Shown in pieces: positions 9,843 to 21,470 of a stretch of 64,000 nucleotides of DNA; position 1 is the first letter of the stretch; each line of letters starts with the position of its first letter. Origin of the DNA: Cryptomeria japonica (lineage: Eukaryota > Streptophyta > Pinopsida > Cupressales > Cupressaceae); NCBI RefSeq assembly GCF_030272615.1, contig NC_081414.1:6703001-6767000 (forward strand), given 5' to 3'. The position numbers were made by a program, and so were the translations under genes. A model generated the notes under the pieces. That model was not told the DNA's origin, searched no databases, and worked only from the letters and a program-made list of their open reading frames with translations.

Positions 9843-12510
9843 TGTTGGCAATTTGGCATTAAGTTGTCATTGATGTCAATCGGTTTGGCAAGGTCACCAA
9901 TAAGTAAGAAGTGGTGACTGATATGATGGAAATACACATGAGAGTGAGTAGGTAGAAGGAAGGCTACCGGTACACATGACTTGGGTCATCTATCGGTAAA
10001 GAAGGCTTACTGGTAAGGCATAAACTGGAATGAAGGTTGTTTATGTGTTATGAAGGCACAACAACCAGTGAACATAACATAAAGGATGTTTGATGATCAT
10101 ACCGGTAACATAGACTAAATTGGTAGTCAACCTGGGTCGACAAAGTATGTCAAACCGACATAGGAATCCAAGAAAAGGTGGATGCCAACAAGCATGACAA
10201 CTAGATGCCAGGTGGAGGTATTGCACAGGTCGGTGGAGTGTGCATCGATGTAACAAATCTGCAAGCAGGTCGACTTTAATGAGGAACCCACAAGTCACAG
10301 AGGATGCCACAGCTCGCGAAAGGCAACCTGGAAAAGCAATCGCACTGATCTTGCAAGAAGATTTGATCTTCGTACCTGTTAGGTGAAGGAAACAGCAAAG
10401 CCATTAATGGCGAGTGATAGAGAAAAGCATAAATGCATGGTGCAGATCTCCAGATTTAGAAAACGCACATTAAAATGCAAAGTTTTGTCGATGATTGATC
10501 TTTGTCATAAAGATCATATCCTTGAAAATCAAATCAAATCAAATCAAAGGGGATTTGGATTGAGTTAGAAAAGGAAAACCTAACACGATGGTGTTTGAAT
10601 GCATTCTTGATAGGGGAATGAATATAAATACATGAGCTCGAAACAAAAAGGATTGATGCTTGAGGAGAAGAAGAAGAGTAAAGAGAGCTTGAGTGCAGAG
10701 AAGAATCATCTCCCTTAGAATTTATTCTAAAGGATTGATGCTTGAGGAGAAGAAGAAGAGTAAAGAGAGCTTGAGTGCAGAGAAGAATCATCTCCCTTAG
10801 AATTTATTCTAAGTAAGTTGCAGAGTGAGTCAACAAGGAAACTAGTGAGAGCGTTTAACCGACAGTGATTGAGTACCAGTATAACTACAGTAAGTCCAAC
10901 AGTTAAGAAATGTTAGGTCCCGAAGACAACTGAGAGGAGGGGGTGAATCAGTTGTCCAATAAATTCAACCAAAACTAATACCGATAAACCAAACTTTATG
11001 CCGGTAGATAGTTTTAACAGTTAATTGCAGTACCGATAAAGATTAATGCATGAAACAAAAAGACAACAACATCCACAACACATAACACAAATATTTGTAC
11101 GTGGAAACCCTGTAAGGGGAAAAACCACGGTGGGAAGCCTTACCCACAATCAAATGATACTACTACAGATAGTATGTATGTACAATATGGATTCTGCACA
11201 TGCAGAAAGGCCAGCTGCCTAGAGCTCACTGCTCAATCAGAAAATGAGAGTCACACTGACTACAATTGGATGGTTAGATCCAATGATAATGTACTGCATA
11301 AAATAGCATCTTCATATGTTGGATTCAGCACCAGTTTAGTTCTGATTGCCTTCACAAAACCTTCCTTCAACCTTCAAATGATGTTTGCGTGTATAGCTCT
11401 GCTTATTTTCGCATATACCTTATTACAATTCTTTTCTGCAATCACATATCAATCTCACAAATGAGATCTTACATTTATACCATAACCTAAGACCAATTGA
11501 ATAGGTCGGCTCACTAAAAGATATTACAATAAAATCAATTACAAATAAATCAATATTCGATGCATGATGCTAGCTCAATGCATTTACAATAATAATAAAT
11601 CATCTGCATAATGTGTCATGTTGATCTGGAATAAATATGTCTATCGGTGCTTATCCTAGACCTATTTGTCGGTAACAACAAATATGCAAACCCGAATAAA
11701 CAAATAACCAAATCGCCAAAACCAAGTGATTGAATAATGTCTTCGACATAACCAAGTAGTCTCCAAGTCATTCCATGTGCCAGTGAACAATATGACCTGC
11801 CGGTTAACCAAATACCGATGATTGTGCATAAGTCTCTGACTTGCCGGTGAACATAACCAAAGATCTCCAAATGCGGATAAGTGTTGACAAGTGATGACAG
11901 GTGTTGACATCAATGACAAAACCATATCAACATATCCAACATGCCAACAAGAAAATCGGTGAGGTGTGGTTGAGAAAGGCAACATCCAAGTGTGACATAG
12001 TGAGTTGTGAGACTGTGAGAAAGAAAGAGAAGAGAGGCCAATAATCAGAGAGAGTGATCTCACAACCAACAATGTGAAATCCAGTAAAGAAGAGAAGACT
12101 ATCAACCGGCAGTAACATATTTGATCAAGAGTTGTAGAGCTCATTTGCAACAAGAAGCCATAACTGTATCAAAAATGTATTTCAATATACATCACCAATT
12201 GGGAGCTTGGTGCTCCTTGGGTTGGTGCCTTAAATCTTTGTAATTCAGTGTTTCACTTGTGAGGCTGGATTGGAGTAGTAGTCTCCAACAACATTTCTCA
12301 CCGAGGTTTTTCCCATATTGGGTTTTCCTCATACATTTGGTGTTGTGGAGTGCATTTGTGTGGTTGTCTTCGTTGGTCTCCCCATTTGCTTTACTGGTTT
12401 GACTATTTGGTTCTTAAGATAACAACCGATATTCTGAAGTTCCTTAAAAGAGAAAAGAGTTTTAGGGTCCACTGATTCACCCCCCTCTCAGTGGTACTTT
12501 GTGTTCAACA
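9843..12510 (+). repeat. Element A 5' LTR, interrupted by a solo LTR
   Basis: The LTR runs from TGTTGGCA to TTCAACA and is about 1.6 kb once the nested solo LTR (10911-11949) and one target copy are removed. It carries a private 82-bp tandem duplication (units 10648-10729 and 10730-10811) that the 3' LTR lacks. Near its end is the element of type CCGAGG-TTTTTCCC-N-GGG-CCTC (12301-12329) and the pyrimidine-rich CACCCCCCTCTCAGT box that ends several LTRs in this window. Confidence 0.9.
10911..11949 (-). mobile_element. Solo LTR nested in the 5' LTR of element A (element E family)
   Basis: Begins TGTTAGGTCC and ends GCCAACA on the + strand, with a perfect 5-bp target duplication AGAAA at 10906-10910 and 11950-11954. 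The 3' LTR of A has this target site uninterrupted. The sequence is homologous along its length to the LTRs of element E (42462 and 59698), which is coded on the - strand, so this copy is also in - orientation. No internal region remains, as expected after recombination between LTRs. Confidence 0.92.
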
Positions 12511-12530
12511 ATTAGTATCAGAGCATAGGT
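12511..12530 (+). other. Element A primer-binding site
   Basis: Immediately after the LTR the sequence reads ATTAGTATCAGAGC. This is the plant copia pattern (T)GGTATCAGAGC complementary to initiator methionine tRNA, with G to A at one position (TAGTATCAGAGC). Confidence 0.8.
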
Positions 12531-12576
12531 TCCCAGTTATATCTAAAGATTGGGTAGATTCTGGACTTAGAACATA

Positions 12577-14800
12577 ATGGCAAGAATGAGTGTGCTTCCT
12601 CAAAATCCCCCATGTTTGATGGATCCAACTATACCTTTTGGAGCAGAAGAATAAAGACCTATATTTCCTCCCTTGGTTTTGATGTGTGGATGTCTGTCAA
12701 GAGTGGGTATGTTGTCCCTAGTGTTCCTCCCACTAATCCGGATGTCAAGAAGGAGTATGAGAACAATGCAAAGGCCAAACATGCTATTTTGAGCGGGTTG
12801 TCTGATAATGAGTTTGTCAAGGTCATGCACTGTGCATCTACCAAGGAAACCTGGGATAAAATGCAGAGGTTATTTTAAGGAGATGCAAAAGTCAAAGAGG
12901 CCAAGCTGAAAACACTAAGGGGCCAACTTGAGGGCATCAAGATGAAGGATGATGAAAATATTGCAGACTACCTTCACAGATTTGATCGAACCACGAGTAC
13001 CATCAAAGGACTCAGAGAAGATATTGCAGATCAGATCCTTGTCAAGAAGGTACTTAGGTCTCTTACACCTAAGTATGATACAAAGTTGTATGCCATAGAA
13101 GAAGCCAAGGATCTGAAGATCTTTTCAATGGATGAACTATTTGGCTCACTAACAGCCTATGAGATGAGAACGGGCGGTGATGCTTCCTTAAGGAAAGAAG
13201 CAGTGTTCAACACCACCCAAAAGTGAAAAGAAGTAGCTGCTCATAAAGGATCCAGTGAAGACTCTGATGCAGAGGTAGAAAACTTTGTCAAAAAGCTTAA
13301 AAGAGGATCCAACAAGTATAAAGGAAAGCTACCACTCAAATGTTTCAACTGTGGTAAGGTTGGACACTTTGCTGCAAAATGTCCTCACAATGAAACTGGT
13401 GGAGATGAGTCGAGAGAGTTTAGAAATTCTGTTGGCAAAGACAGAGAAAGAAATGTCTAGCAGCAAGGAAGAAGAGGCTACTAGAAGCAGAACAACCTCT
13501 ATACTATTGAGGATGATGACACAGATGAAGGAAGTGCATTAGAAGATGACTACCATGAGAATGACAGAAAAGTTAATCTGTTTATGGCACTTGATGAACC
13601 AGTTGGTGAAGATGAGGAAGAAGAGGATATTGAGGCTGAAGTGGATTTAGAAGGAGAGCTTATAAGTGCTCTTGAGGAACTGGGTAAAACAAGAAGAGAA
13701 CTCAATAAAGTCAAGCATGCTATAGTAGATGAACAAGTTCTCTTGAAGCAATCCTTGGATGAGTCCAGTCAAGTCATATCTGACTTGAAATTGTAGCTAG
13801 AAGAAACCAAGAGAATATGTGAAGTTACATCCTCTGATATGATGAAGAAGGAAAAGGAGCATCAATATCTGGAAGCATAAATAGTGAAGCTCATAAAGAA
13901 GCTTGAAGAAAGTAAAGAATAAATAAAAGTAAGGAGCAAATATGAAGGCAACACCGAAGCCTTAGATAAGATGTTGAGCAAACAGAAGAAAACCAAAGAC
14001 ACCGGTGGCTTAGGCTTTGAAGAAGGTCAAATTTAAAACAACAAAGGTACATCCGGCAAAGAAATAAAGTTCACCTCTTCAAATGAAGGTGAAGAAAAAA
14101 ATGCATTCACTGTAGGCAAGGATACCGGTAAAAAGACATATGCAGATGTTGTTGGAAATCGCCACATAAATCGGTATACACAAGTAATGAATCAGAGGCC
14201 ACACTCATTGTACCAACATGCAAATCCAAAGAGAAATGCAAGAGTTGACCATGAAGGATTCACCAGAGTCAATGACATGAAGGGAATACCTCTGATGAGG
14301 CAATCCTTTGTAGGACCAAGGCAACCTAACCGGTATGTTTTTAACTTTCATGGTTACTGTTACTGGTGTAACAGATTTGGGCATAGAATAGCTGACTGTA
14401 GATTAACCAATAATCCCTCTATGAGTTATGAAAGTAGAAATCCATTTAATACACTCTGGGATATGAATGTTGTCTACTATCAGTGCAATGGATATGGTCA
14501 TAGGAGTTTTGAATGTAGGAAGAATAAATTGGTTCCCTACAATAATTTTAAGAATTTATCTTTAAATGAAAATGTGAAATGCTACAACTGTCAAGATTTT
14601 GGACATATAGAAAGCTTGTGTAAAAATAGGAAGATCAAGCAGAAGAAGACAAATCTTGATCAAGAACTGGTAGCTGAACCTGAGCACAATATAGCAACTG
14701 ATAAGAAGGAAACCAAACCGATATGGGTTGAGAAAGAAAAAGAAAAGACAAAATCAAGTCTGATAGTGCAGACTGCCTTACATGCTGAAAGGAAAAATCT
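12577..14800 (+). pseudogene. Element A gag (UBN2-type capsid, coiled coil, four zinc knuckles)
   Basis: ATG at 12577 leads, after a one-base shift near 12605, into frame 12612 onward. The N-terminal capsid region (FDGSNYTFWSRRIKTYISS) matches UBN2/DUF4219 gag. The first CCHC knuckle is CFNCGKVGHFAAKC at 13341-13382. An acidic, Glu-rich coiled-coil segment follows (13584-14000). Then come CYWCNRFGHRIADC (14358-14399), a second finger whose first Cys is Tyr (YYQCNGYGHRSFEC), and CYNCQDFGHIESLC (14580-14621). Stops occur at 12876, 13206 and several sites between 13794 and 14036, all in the same frame. Gag packages element RNA into virus-like particles. Confidence 0.85.
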
Positions 14801-17667
14801 ATGGGTTGTAGCTAGTGGTTGCTCCAACCACATGACTGGTGACAAAAAAAAATTCATCAAACTTAAGGACTGGAATGGTGGTTCAATAAGATTTGGAGAC
14901 AACTCATCCATCAAAATAAAGGGAAAAGGTACTCTAAGTATTGATGGAAAATTGAAGGCAGGTGATGTATATTATGTGGAAGGCCTAAAGCACAACCAAT
15001 TGAGCGTGAGTCAGATGTGTGACAAAGGTTATAAATTCTCCTTTGACTCAACCTATTGCCAGATAAAGAAAGACAATACCGGTCAGGTTGTGGCAGAAGG
15101 AAAGAGAACATATGACAATATTTATAACTTGAAGGAATGCTATGAGTCCCAATGCATGATAAGACAGGTTGATGAAAGTTGGTTGTGGCACCAAAGATTA
15201 AGCCGCATAAAGTTTGATAACTTAGTTGCATACAGATCTGTGTGGTCCAACTAGGACAAGAGCTCTTGCTGGTGAAAGATATTTTATGCTCTTTATTGAT
15301 GATTACTCAAGAATGACATGGGTCACCTTCCTGCAAGATAAGTTACAAGCATTTGACAGATTCAAGATCTTTAGGAAGATGGTGGAGAAAGAAAGTGGGT
15401 ACAAGTTAAAATGTCTAAGATTACATCAGGGTGGAAAGTTTACATCAAATGAATTTGAAGATTATTGTGAAAAAAATGGAATTAGAAGGAAATGCTCAGC
15501 CCTTAGGATGCCACAAAAAAATGGTGTGGTAGAAAGGAAGAACAAGATAGTTAAGGAGATGGCCAGAACCATGTTAAATGAGACCAATCTACTAGACACA
15601 TATTGGAAGGAAGTTGTTCATACTGCTGCATATACTTTGAACGAGGTTCAGTTAAGAACAAACAACAAAATGACACCTTATGATTTGTGGTATGACTAGA
15701 AGCCATAAGTCAAATACTTCAAAGTATTTGGAAGTAAGTGTTTTATCAAAAGAGATATGCATGGTCTAGGTAGTTTTGACTCCAGGAGTGATGAAAGAAT
15801 CTTCCTTGGTTACTCATCTAAGAACAAGGCCTACAAATGCTACAACAAAAGACTAAAAAGAGTCATTCTGAGTGTGCATGCAAAAGTTGATGAGGATATG
15901 TACAAAGGAAATCAACCACAGGTTAACTGGTATGATGATTTCAGTGATGAAGGTGAGGAAGCACAATTAGACAATGAACCAAAAGAAGCATCCAAGAAGG
16001 CTCCCAACCAGTATGTGTAGTTAAATCACCCAGAAGAGAAAATTCTAGGAAATAAGAGTGATGGTGTGCAGACTAGAAGAAGACTTGCTTGGAATGATGA
16101 ACAAGTCAATTTCTACCTCATGACTGAAGTAGAACCTAAAACATTCAATGAGGCTAGAAAAAGACAAGAATGGATGGATGCCATGGAAGAAGAGCTGCAA
16201 TAGATTGAGAAGAAAAAGACTTGGGAATTAGTCCCTAGACCAGAAGACAAGATCATCATTGGCACTAAATGGGTGTACTGGAATAAGATGAATGAAAAAG
16301 GTAAAAGTGTTATGCATAAAGCTAGACTAGTCTGCAAAGGATACTCTCAGGTAGAGGGAATTGACTTTGAAGAAACATTTACACCGGTAGCTAGATTAGA
16401 AGCAATTAGAATGTTTCTAGCCTTCTCTGCTTATAAGGGTTATAAAGTATATCAAATGGATGTAAAATTTGCCTTCCTAAATGGAAATTGTGAAGAAGTG
16501 TACATGGAGCAACCAGAAGGGTTTCTGTTGCATGATGATGAAACATTTGTGTGCCAGTTGAAGAAGGCCCTATATGGTCTAAAGCAAGCTCCTAGAGCAT
16601 GGTATTCAAGATTAGATCAATACTTGAAGAAGCGGGGATTCAAAAAGGGGAGTGCTGACATCAATTTGTACATAAAGAAAGATGGAAACCACATGATCAT
16701 TGTGGCTGCGTATGTAGATGCCATTATCTTTGGAGGCAACAAGAACACCCTCTGCAAAGAATTTGCTGATCAGATGCAGTCAGAATTTGAGATGTCAATG
16801 CTTGGTGAATTGACATACTTCCTTGGCTTGCAGATATTACAACAAGATAAGGGAATCTTTATCTCACAAATCAAGTATGCAAATGAAATGTTGAAGAAAT
16901 TTCAACTAGAGGATTGTAAACCAGTAAGTACCCCCATGGTAACCGAAAGTAAATTAAGCAAGGATGATGAATCACCGGTGGTGGATCAGACTTTGTATAG
17001 ATCCATGATAGACAATCTATTGTATCTAACTGCTTCTAGACCAGATATAGTACAGGCAGTATGCATGGTGGCTAGATTCCAAGTTGCACCTAAGCAGTCA
17101 AATATGAATGTTGTAAGTAGAATCTTTAGGTACCTACAAGGGACAATCAGTTATGGATTGTGGTACCCTAAACAAGGGGAATTCATCTTGGAAGCATACA
17201 CTGATGCTAATTGGGCAGGTTGCATTGACGATCGGAAGAGCACAAGTGGTGGTGCATTCCTTCTAGGTGACCAGTTGGTCTCATGGCATAGAAAGAAGCA
17301 GGACTCGGTCTCTCTATCAACTACTGAAGTTGAATACATTGCTGCTACTACATGCTACTCTTAGGTGCTTTGAATGAAGCAGACCCTCAAAGACATCCAG
17401 GTGGAAATCATTGATCCTATTCTCATTTGGTGTGATGATTCGAGTGCAATCAACATAGCAAAGAATCCAGTGATGTATTCCAAAACAAAGCACATTGCTA
17501 TCAAGTATCATTTTCTCAGAGAAAAGATTGAAGGACATGAGGTAAGGATGGATTATGTCCCTACTGGAGAACAAGTCACAGACATTTTCACCAACCCATT
17601 ACTGGTAAGCACCTTTGAGTACCTCCAACACAAGTTGGGAGTTGTGTTATCTACCCTATGCACTTAA
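14800..17667 (+). pseudogene. Element A pol: protease, integrase, reverse transcriptase, RNase H; all three main active sites damaged
   Basis: The protease motif reads VASGCSNHMTG with Ala (14811-14813) in place of the catalytic Asp. The GAG-pre-integrase part (WLWHQRLSRIKFDNLV) jumps at about 15226 directly to HTDLCGPTRTR in another frame, so the zinc-binding N-terminus of integrase is deleted. The second integrase Asp is His (LHQGG, 15424-15426). Reverse transcriptase shows [12 protein letters not shown] and [10 protein letters not shown], but its YVDD box is YVDA (16711-16722). RNase H ([18 protein letters not shown]) and ADIF-type C-terminus follow to 17667. Stops lie at 15697, 16018, 16201, 17362 and 17371. 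Confidence 0.92.
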
Positions 17668-17679
17668 GCAAGGAAGGAG

Positions 17680-17815
17680 TTATATGGTTCAGGGGGAGCT
17701 CGGTATGGATCAAAGGGAGAGTGTGCAATACCCTTTGTCATTGTGTCAAAGGGAGAGAAATGTATCGGTATGAAGTGTCTTGCAGTAAGTTGACATCAAT
17801 GCCAAAGGGGGAGAT
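17680..17815 (+). other. Element A 3' untranslated region with repeated polypurine tracts
   Basis: Four purine tracts (CAGGGGGAG near 17690, CAAAGGGAGAG near 17720, CAAAGGGAGAG near 17748, CCAAAGGGGGAGA at 17803-17814) precede the 3' LTR. The last one abuts TGTTGG and is the likely plus-strand primer. Repeated tracts at this place are a Sirevirus habit. Confidence 0.75.
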
Positions 17816-19369
17816 TGTTGGCAATTTGGCACTAAGTTGTCGTTGATGTCAATCGGTTTGGCAAGGTCACTAGTAAGTAAGAAGTGGTGACCGATATGAT
17901 GCCAATACACATGAGAGTGAGCAGATAGAAGGAAGGCTATTGGTACACATGACTTGGGGCATCTATCGGTAAAGAAGGCTTACCGGTAAGACATAAACCA
18001 AGATGAAGGTTGTTTGTGTGTTATGAAGGAACAACAACCGGTGAACAGAACAAAAAGGATGTTTGATGATCATACCGGTAACATAGACTAAACCGGTAGT
18101 CAACCTTGGTTGACAAAGTATGTCAAACCGACATAGGAATCCAAGAAAAGGTGGATGTTGACAAGCATGGCAGCTGGATGCCAGGTGGAGGTATTGCACA
18201 GGTTAGTGGAGTGTACATCGATGTAACAAAATTGCAAGTAGGTCGGCTTTTATGAGGAACTCGCAAGTCATGGAGGATGCCAGAAGATTGCAACTCAAGG
18301 AAGGTAAGATGGGAAAGCAATCGCATTGATCTTGCAAGAAGATTTGATCTTTGTACCTATTAGGTGAAGGAAACAGCAAAGCCATTAATGGCGAGTGATA
18401 GAGAAAAGCAGAAATGCATGGTGCAGATCTCTAGATTTAGAAAATGCACATTGAAATGCAAAGTTCTACTGGTGATTGATCGTTGTCATAAAGATCATAT
18501 CCCTAAAAAGAAGATCGAATCAAAGGGGATTCAGATTGAGTTAGAAAAGGAATACACAGCATGACAGTGTTTGAATGCATTCTTGGCGGGAATCTATGAA
18601 TATAATTACATGAGCTCGAAACATAAAGGATTGATGCTTGAGGAGAAGAAGAAGATTAAAGAGAGCTTGAGTGCAAAGAAGAATCATCTCCCTTAAAATT
18701 TATTCTAAGTAAGCTGCAGAGTGATTCAACAAGCAAACCGGTGAGAGGGTTTAACCGGTATAATTGCAGCAAGTCCAATAGCTAAGAAAACCGGTGAGAT
18801 GTGGTTGAGCAAGGCGGCATCCAAGTGTGACATAGTGAGTTGTGAGACTATGAGAAAGAAAGAGAAGAGAGGCCAAGAATTAGAGATAGTGATCTCACAA
18901 CCGACAGTGTGAGATCCATAAAAGATGAGAAGATTGTCAACTAACAATAACATACTTGATCAAGGGTTGCAGAACTCATTTGCAACAAGAAGCCATAACT
19001 GTATAAAAATTGTATTTCAATATACATCACCAAGTTGGAGCTTGGTGCACAAAATCAATAGGGGTTGGTGCTCCTTAGGTTGGTGCCCTAAATATTTGTA
19101 ATTCAGTGTTTCCCTTGTGAGGCTGAATTGGAGCAGTAGTCTCGAGCAACATTTCTCACCAAGGTTTTTCCCATATTAGGTTCTCCTCGTACATTTGGTG
19201 TTGTGGAGTGAATTTGTGTGATCATCTTCTTTGGTCTCCCCATTTACTTTACCGGTTTGACTGTTTAGTGCTTAAGATAACAACTAGTATTCTAAAGTTG
19301 CCTTAAAAGAGAAAAGAGTTTTAGGAACCACTTATTCACCCCCCTCTCAGTGGTACTCTATGTTCAACA
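17816..19369 (+). repeat. Element A 3' LTR
   Basis: 1554 bp, TGTTGGCA to TTCAACA, followed by target duplication TATGT. It is colinear with the 5' LTR but has neither the 82-bp duplication nor the nested solo LTR. It contains several ACCGGT palindromes in its first third. Confidence 0.93.
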
Positions 19370-19510
19370 TATGTATGTATAGGGCTCCATGACTAGGGTT
19401 TAGGAAGAAAAAGAGGTATGCGATGTTAAATTTTGGATGCGCATATATCTGACTAGCAAGAGCCAATACTTATCAAATTTTGTTTTTCTAATCTTTATTA
19501 TAATTAATAT

Positions 19511-20691
19511 TGTAAAGTAGAAAATTGGGAGCTTTAGCCAATTCTCCACGTGGGAAGTGTGGGAATTTACTAAGCTCAATTTTCACTTGAGGGGGGACTT
19601 TACATTCAAAAGAGGGGTTGAATCTAATAGATCTAATTTTAAATGATGTAAGGACTAAATACTAAGTAGATTGATTGTGATTGGAATGCAATTGACCCTC
19701 TTTTGTAAGTTGACTAGTTGAATTAAGATTAAGTGCTAGAAAAGAAGACAAAATATGAGAAAACAACGAGCTACAGTTTTGGGATTCAGTCGTGCACTTG
19801 GATATGAGAATTTTAAGATGATTCAAAGCTGCTTTGCGAAATTGGGCAAACGTTGCAGGGACCGTGTGTCCGGATAGGGGTGCCCTCCTATTGGTCCTCC
19901 GAACTTTTCGCACATCGAAAAGGGTTTTTCCATCTTTGCGAATAAAGCTTAATTCCAAAAGTACAGATGTGCACCTATTTCTTGCACACATAAAGAAAGG
20001 GACATGTGTTGGGAATAGGGGTTTGCCTTCAGGTCAAACCCCTGTTTTGGAATCAACCAACTGGTTGAAATAGTGTAAATAAAATGACTGAAAGTAAAAA
20101 TTCTCCTCTTTGAGGGCATGTTGAAGTGACTGAAAATGAAATGCCTATACCTCCTTGTGAAATTTTGCTTTCCTCTACATGTAATTAGGGTTTTATGAAT
20201 TAGAATGTTGATATCCTCTTCAATGCTTGAAATATTGACTCTATTGTTGCTCCAAAGCTTGAAGGAAGACTAGAAATACTCAATTACTCTTGAATGCTTG
20301 ATCTCTTGAATGCTTAATTACCTCTTGTGTGCATGCCTTAGATTGTGTAATGAGAGGGGAAACCCCTCTTATATACTTGCCAGTAGGATTAATTGACTAA
20401 TTTGATGACTTGAGCCGACATGGAGGGGATTTTCCTGCTTCAATTTGAGATAGATCCAAGGGAAGGGGTCCAAGATAGATCCCCATTAAGGGGGACTAGG
20501 GAGCGATGCCTTGGTCTTACCCTATTTTGGGGCAGGAACAAGGTGGCTTTTGAGTGCATTGTTAATTTGCAAGGTGTTTTTGATATGCATGAGCATATTC
20601 AGGTCTTTGATTAGGCCGAAGGGCTCAAACAATAAAGCAAAAACCCAAATGTCGTCGAAAATTGCGAGGGGTGCAATTTTAGGATATTACA
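19511..20691 (-). repeat. Element B 3' LTR (left copy)
   Basis: 1181 bp, matching the right copy end to end except for an 82-bp tandem duplication present only there. Flanked on the left by AATAT. Confidence 0.9.
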
Positions 20692-21470
20692 TTTAGCCTC
20701 CACTTTAGCGAGAGTATGAGCTTACACAAATACTATTAGTAAAGTACAAGGAATTCAAATTGAAAGACTTTCACCATGTCAAGGAGGAAAGATTCACCGA
20801 GCCCGTAGTGGACTTTAGGATCTTACGACTTCAATGATAAGGTAAAAGGCAAGATTGAGAGAAAGAAAGAGAACCATGACTACAACTAGTAAGGTTCTCT
20901 TACTATGAGTCATGAAAATAATATAAAAAATTGCAAAGCAAAGACAAAGTTTGCTAAGTAACTTTAAGTATCAAAAGAGAGAATCATGAGCGGAGTGTAT
21001 GCCCCCACGTTAAAGAGATTGTGTATGCCTTATCAAGTGCAATTGATTTAAAGTAGGATACACCCAAATAAGACAAGAATTTTATCGAAATAATTTAGCC
21101 CCCAAGAGAGGATAAATCAAAGGATAATGAACACAAAACACAAAACACGAGGTGGTTTCACCTAACTTTGGAGTCAAAATGTTTTTTATGATAACTCATG
21201 TATATGTATATGTGCATATAATCGTCCTCATCCCCCAAAGAAAGGAAACCACCATGGAAGAAGGGAACACATGTGTCTTTTGAGTCAACATGGAAGAGAC
21301 CAAAAGAGATCTCAACACTTTGGATCATCCTCAAGTAGACAATACTAGGGACAACAAATAGAAGAATAGGGAAACAAATAGAAGAATGTCACAAATAAGC
21401 AAGAGAGGGGAGATAAAGAGAATCTATGGTGCTAATGAAGCTAAGCAAGCCCGCCATCCTCCCCCAATTT
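20692..21470 (-). other. Element B 3' untranslated region, no gene
   Basis: No ORF of interest. On the - strand the purine-rich GTGGAGGCTAAA directly abuts the LTR (about 20692-20703) and is the likely polypurine tract. The pol domains expected here in an autonomous element are absent. Confidence 0.6.

Larger units (their letters stand above)
9843..19369 (+). mobile_element. Element A: complete Ty1/copia retrotransposon, Sirevirus-like, inactive
   Basis: Two LTRs (9843-12510 and 17816-19369) start TGTTGGCA and end TTCAACA. They are flanked by an identical 5-bp target-site duplication TATGT at 9838-9842 and 19370-19374. A primer-binding site follows the left LTR and a polypurine tract precedes the right LTR. 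The internal part codes gag, protease, integrase, reverse transcriptase and RNase H in copia order. The tract reading CCAAAGGGGGAGATTGTTGG at the 3' LTR and the tRNA-iMet-type primer site fit the Sirevirus (SIRE/Maximus) branch. The LTRs differ at roughly one base in ten by eye, indicating an old insertion. Confidence 0.93.

Noticed and set aside
10383-10568. Small ORF repeated at 18364-18564
   Set aside because: Both lie at matching places in the two LTRs of element A, so the repetition is from the LTR and not evidence of coding.
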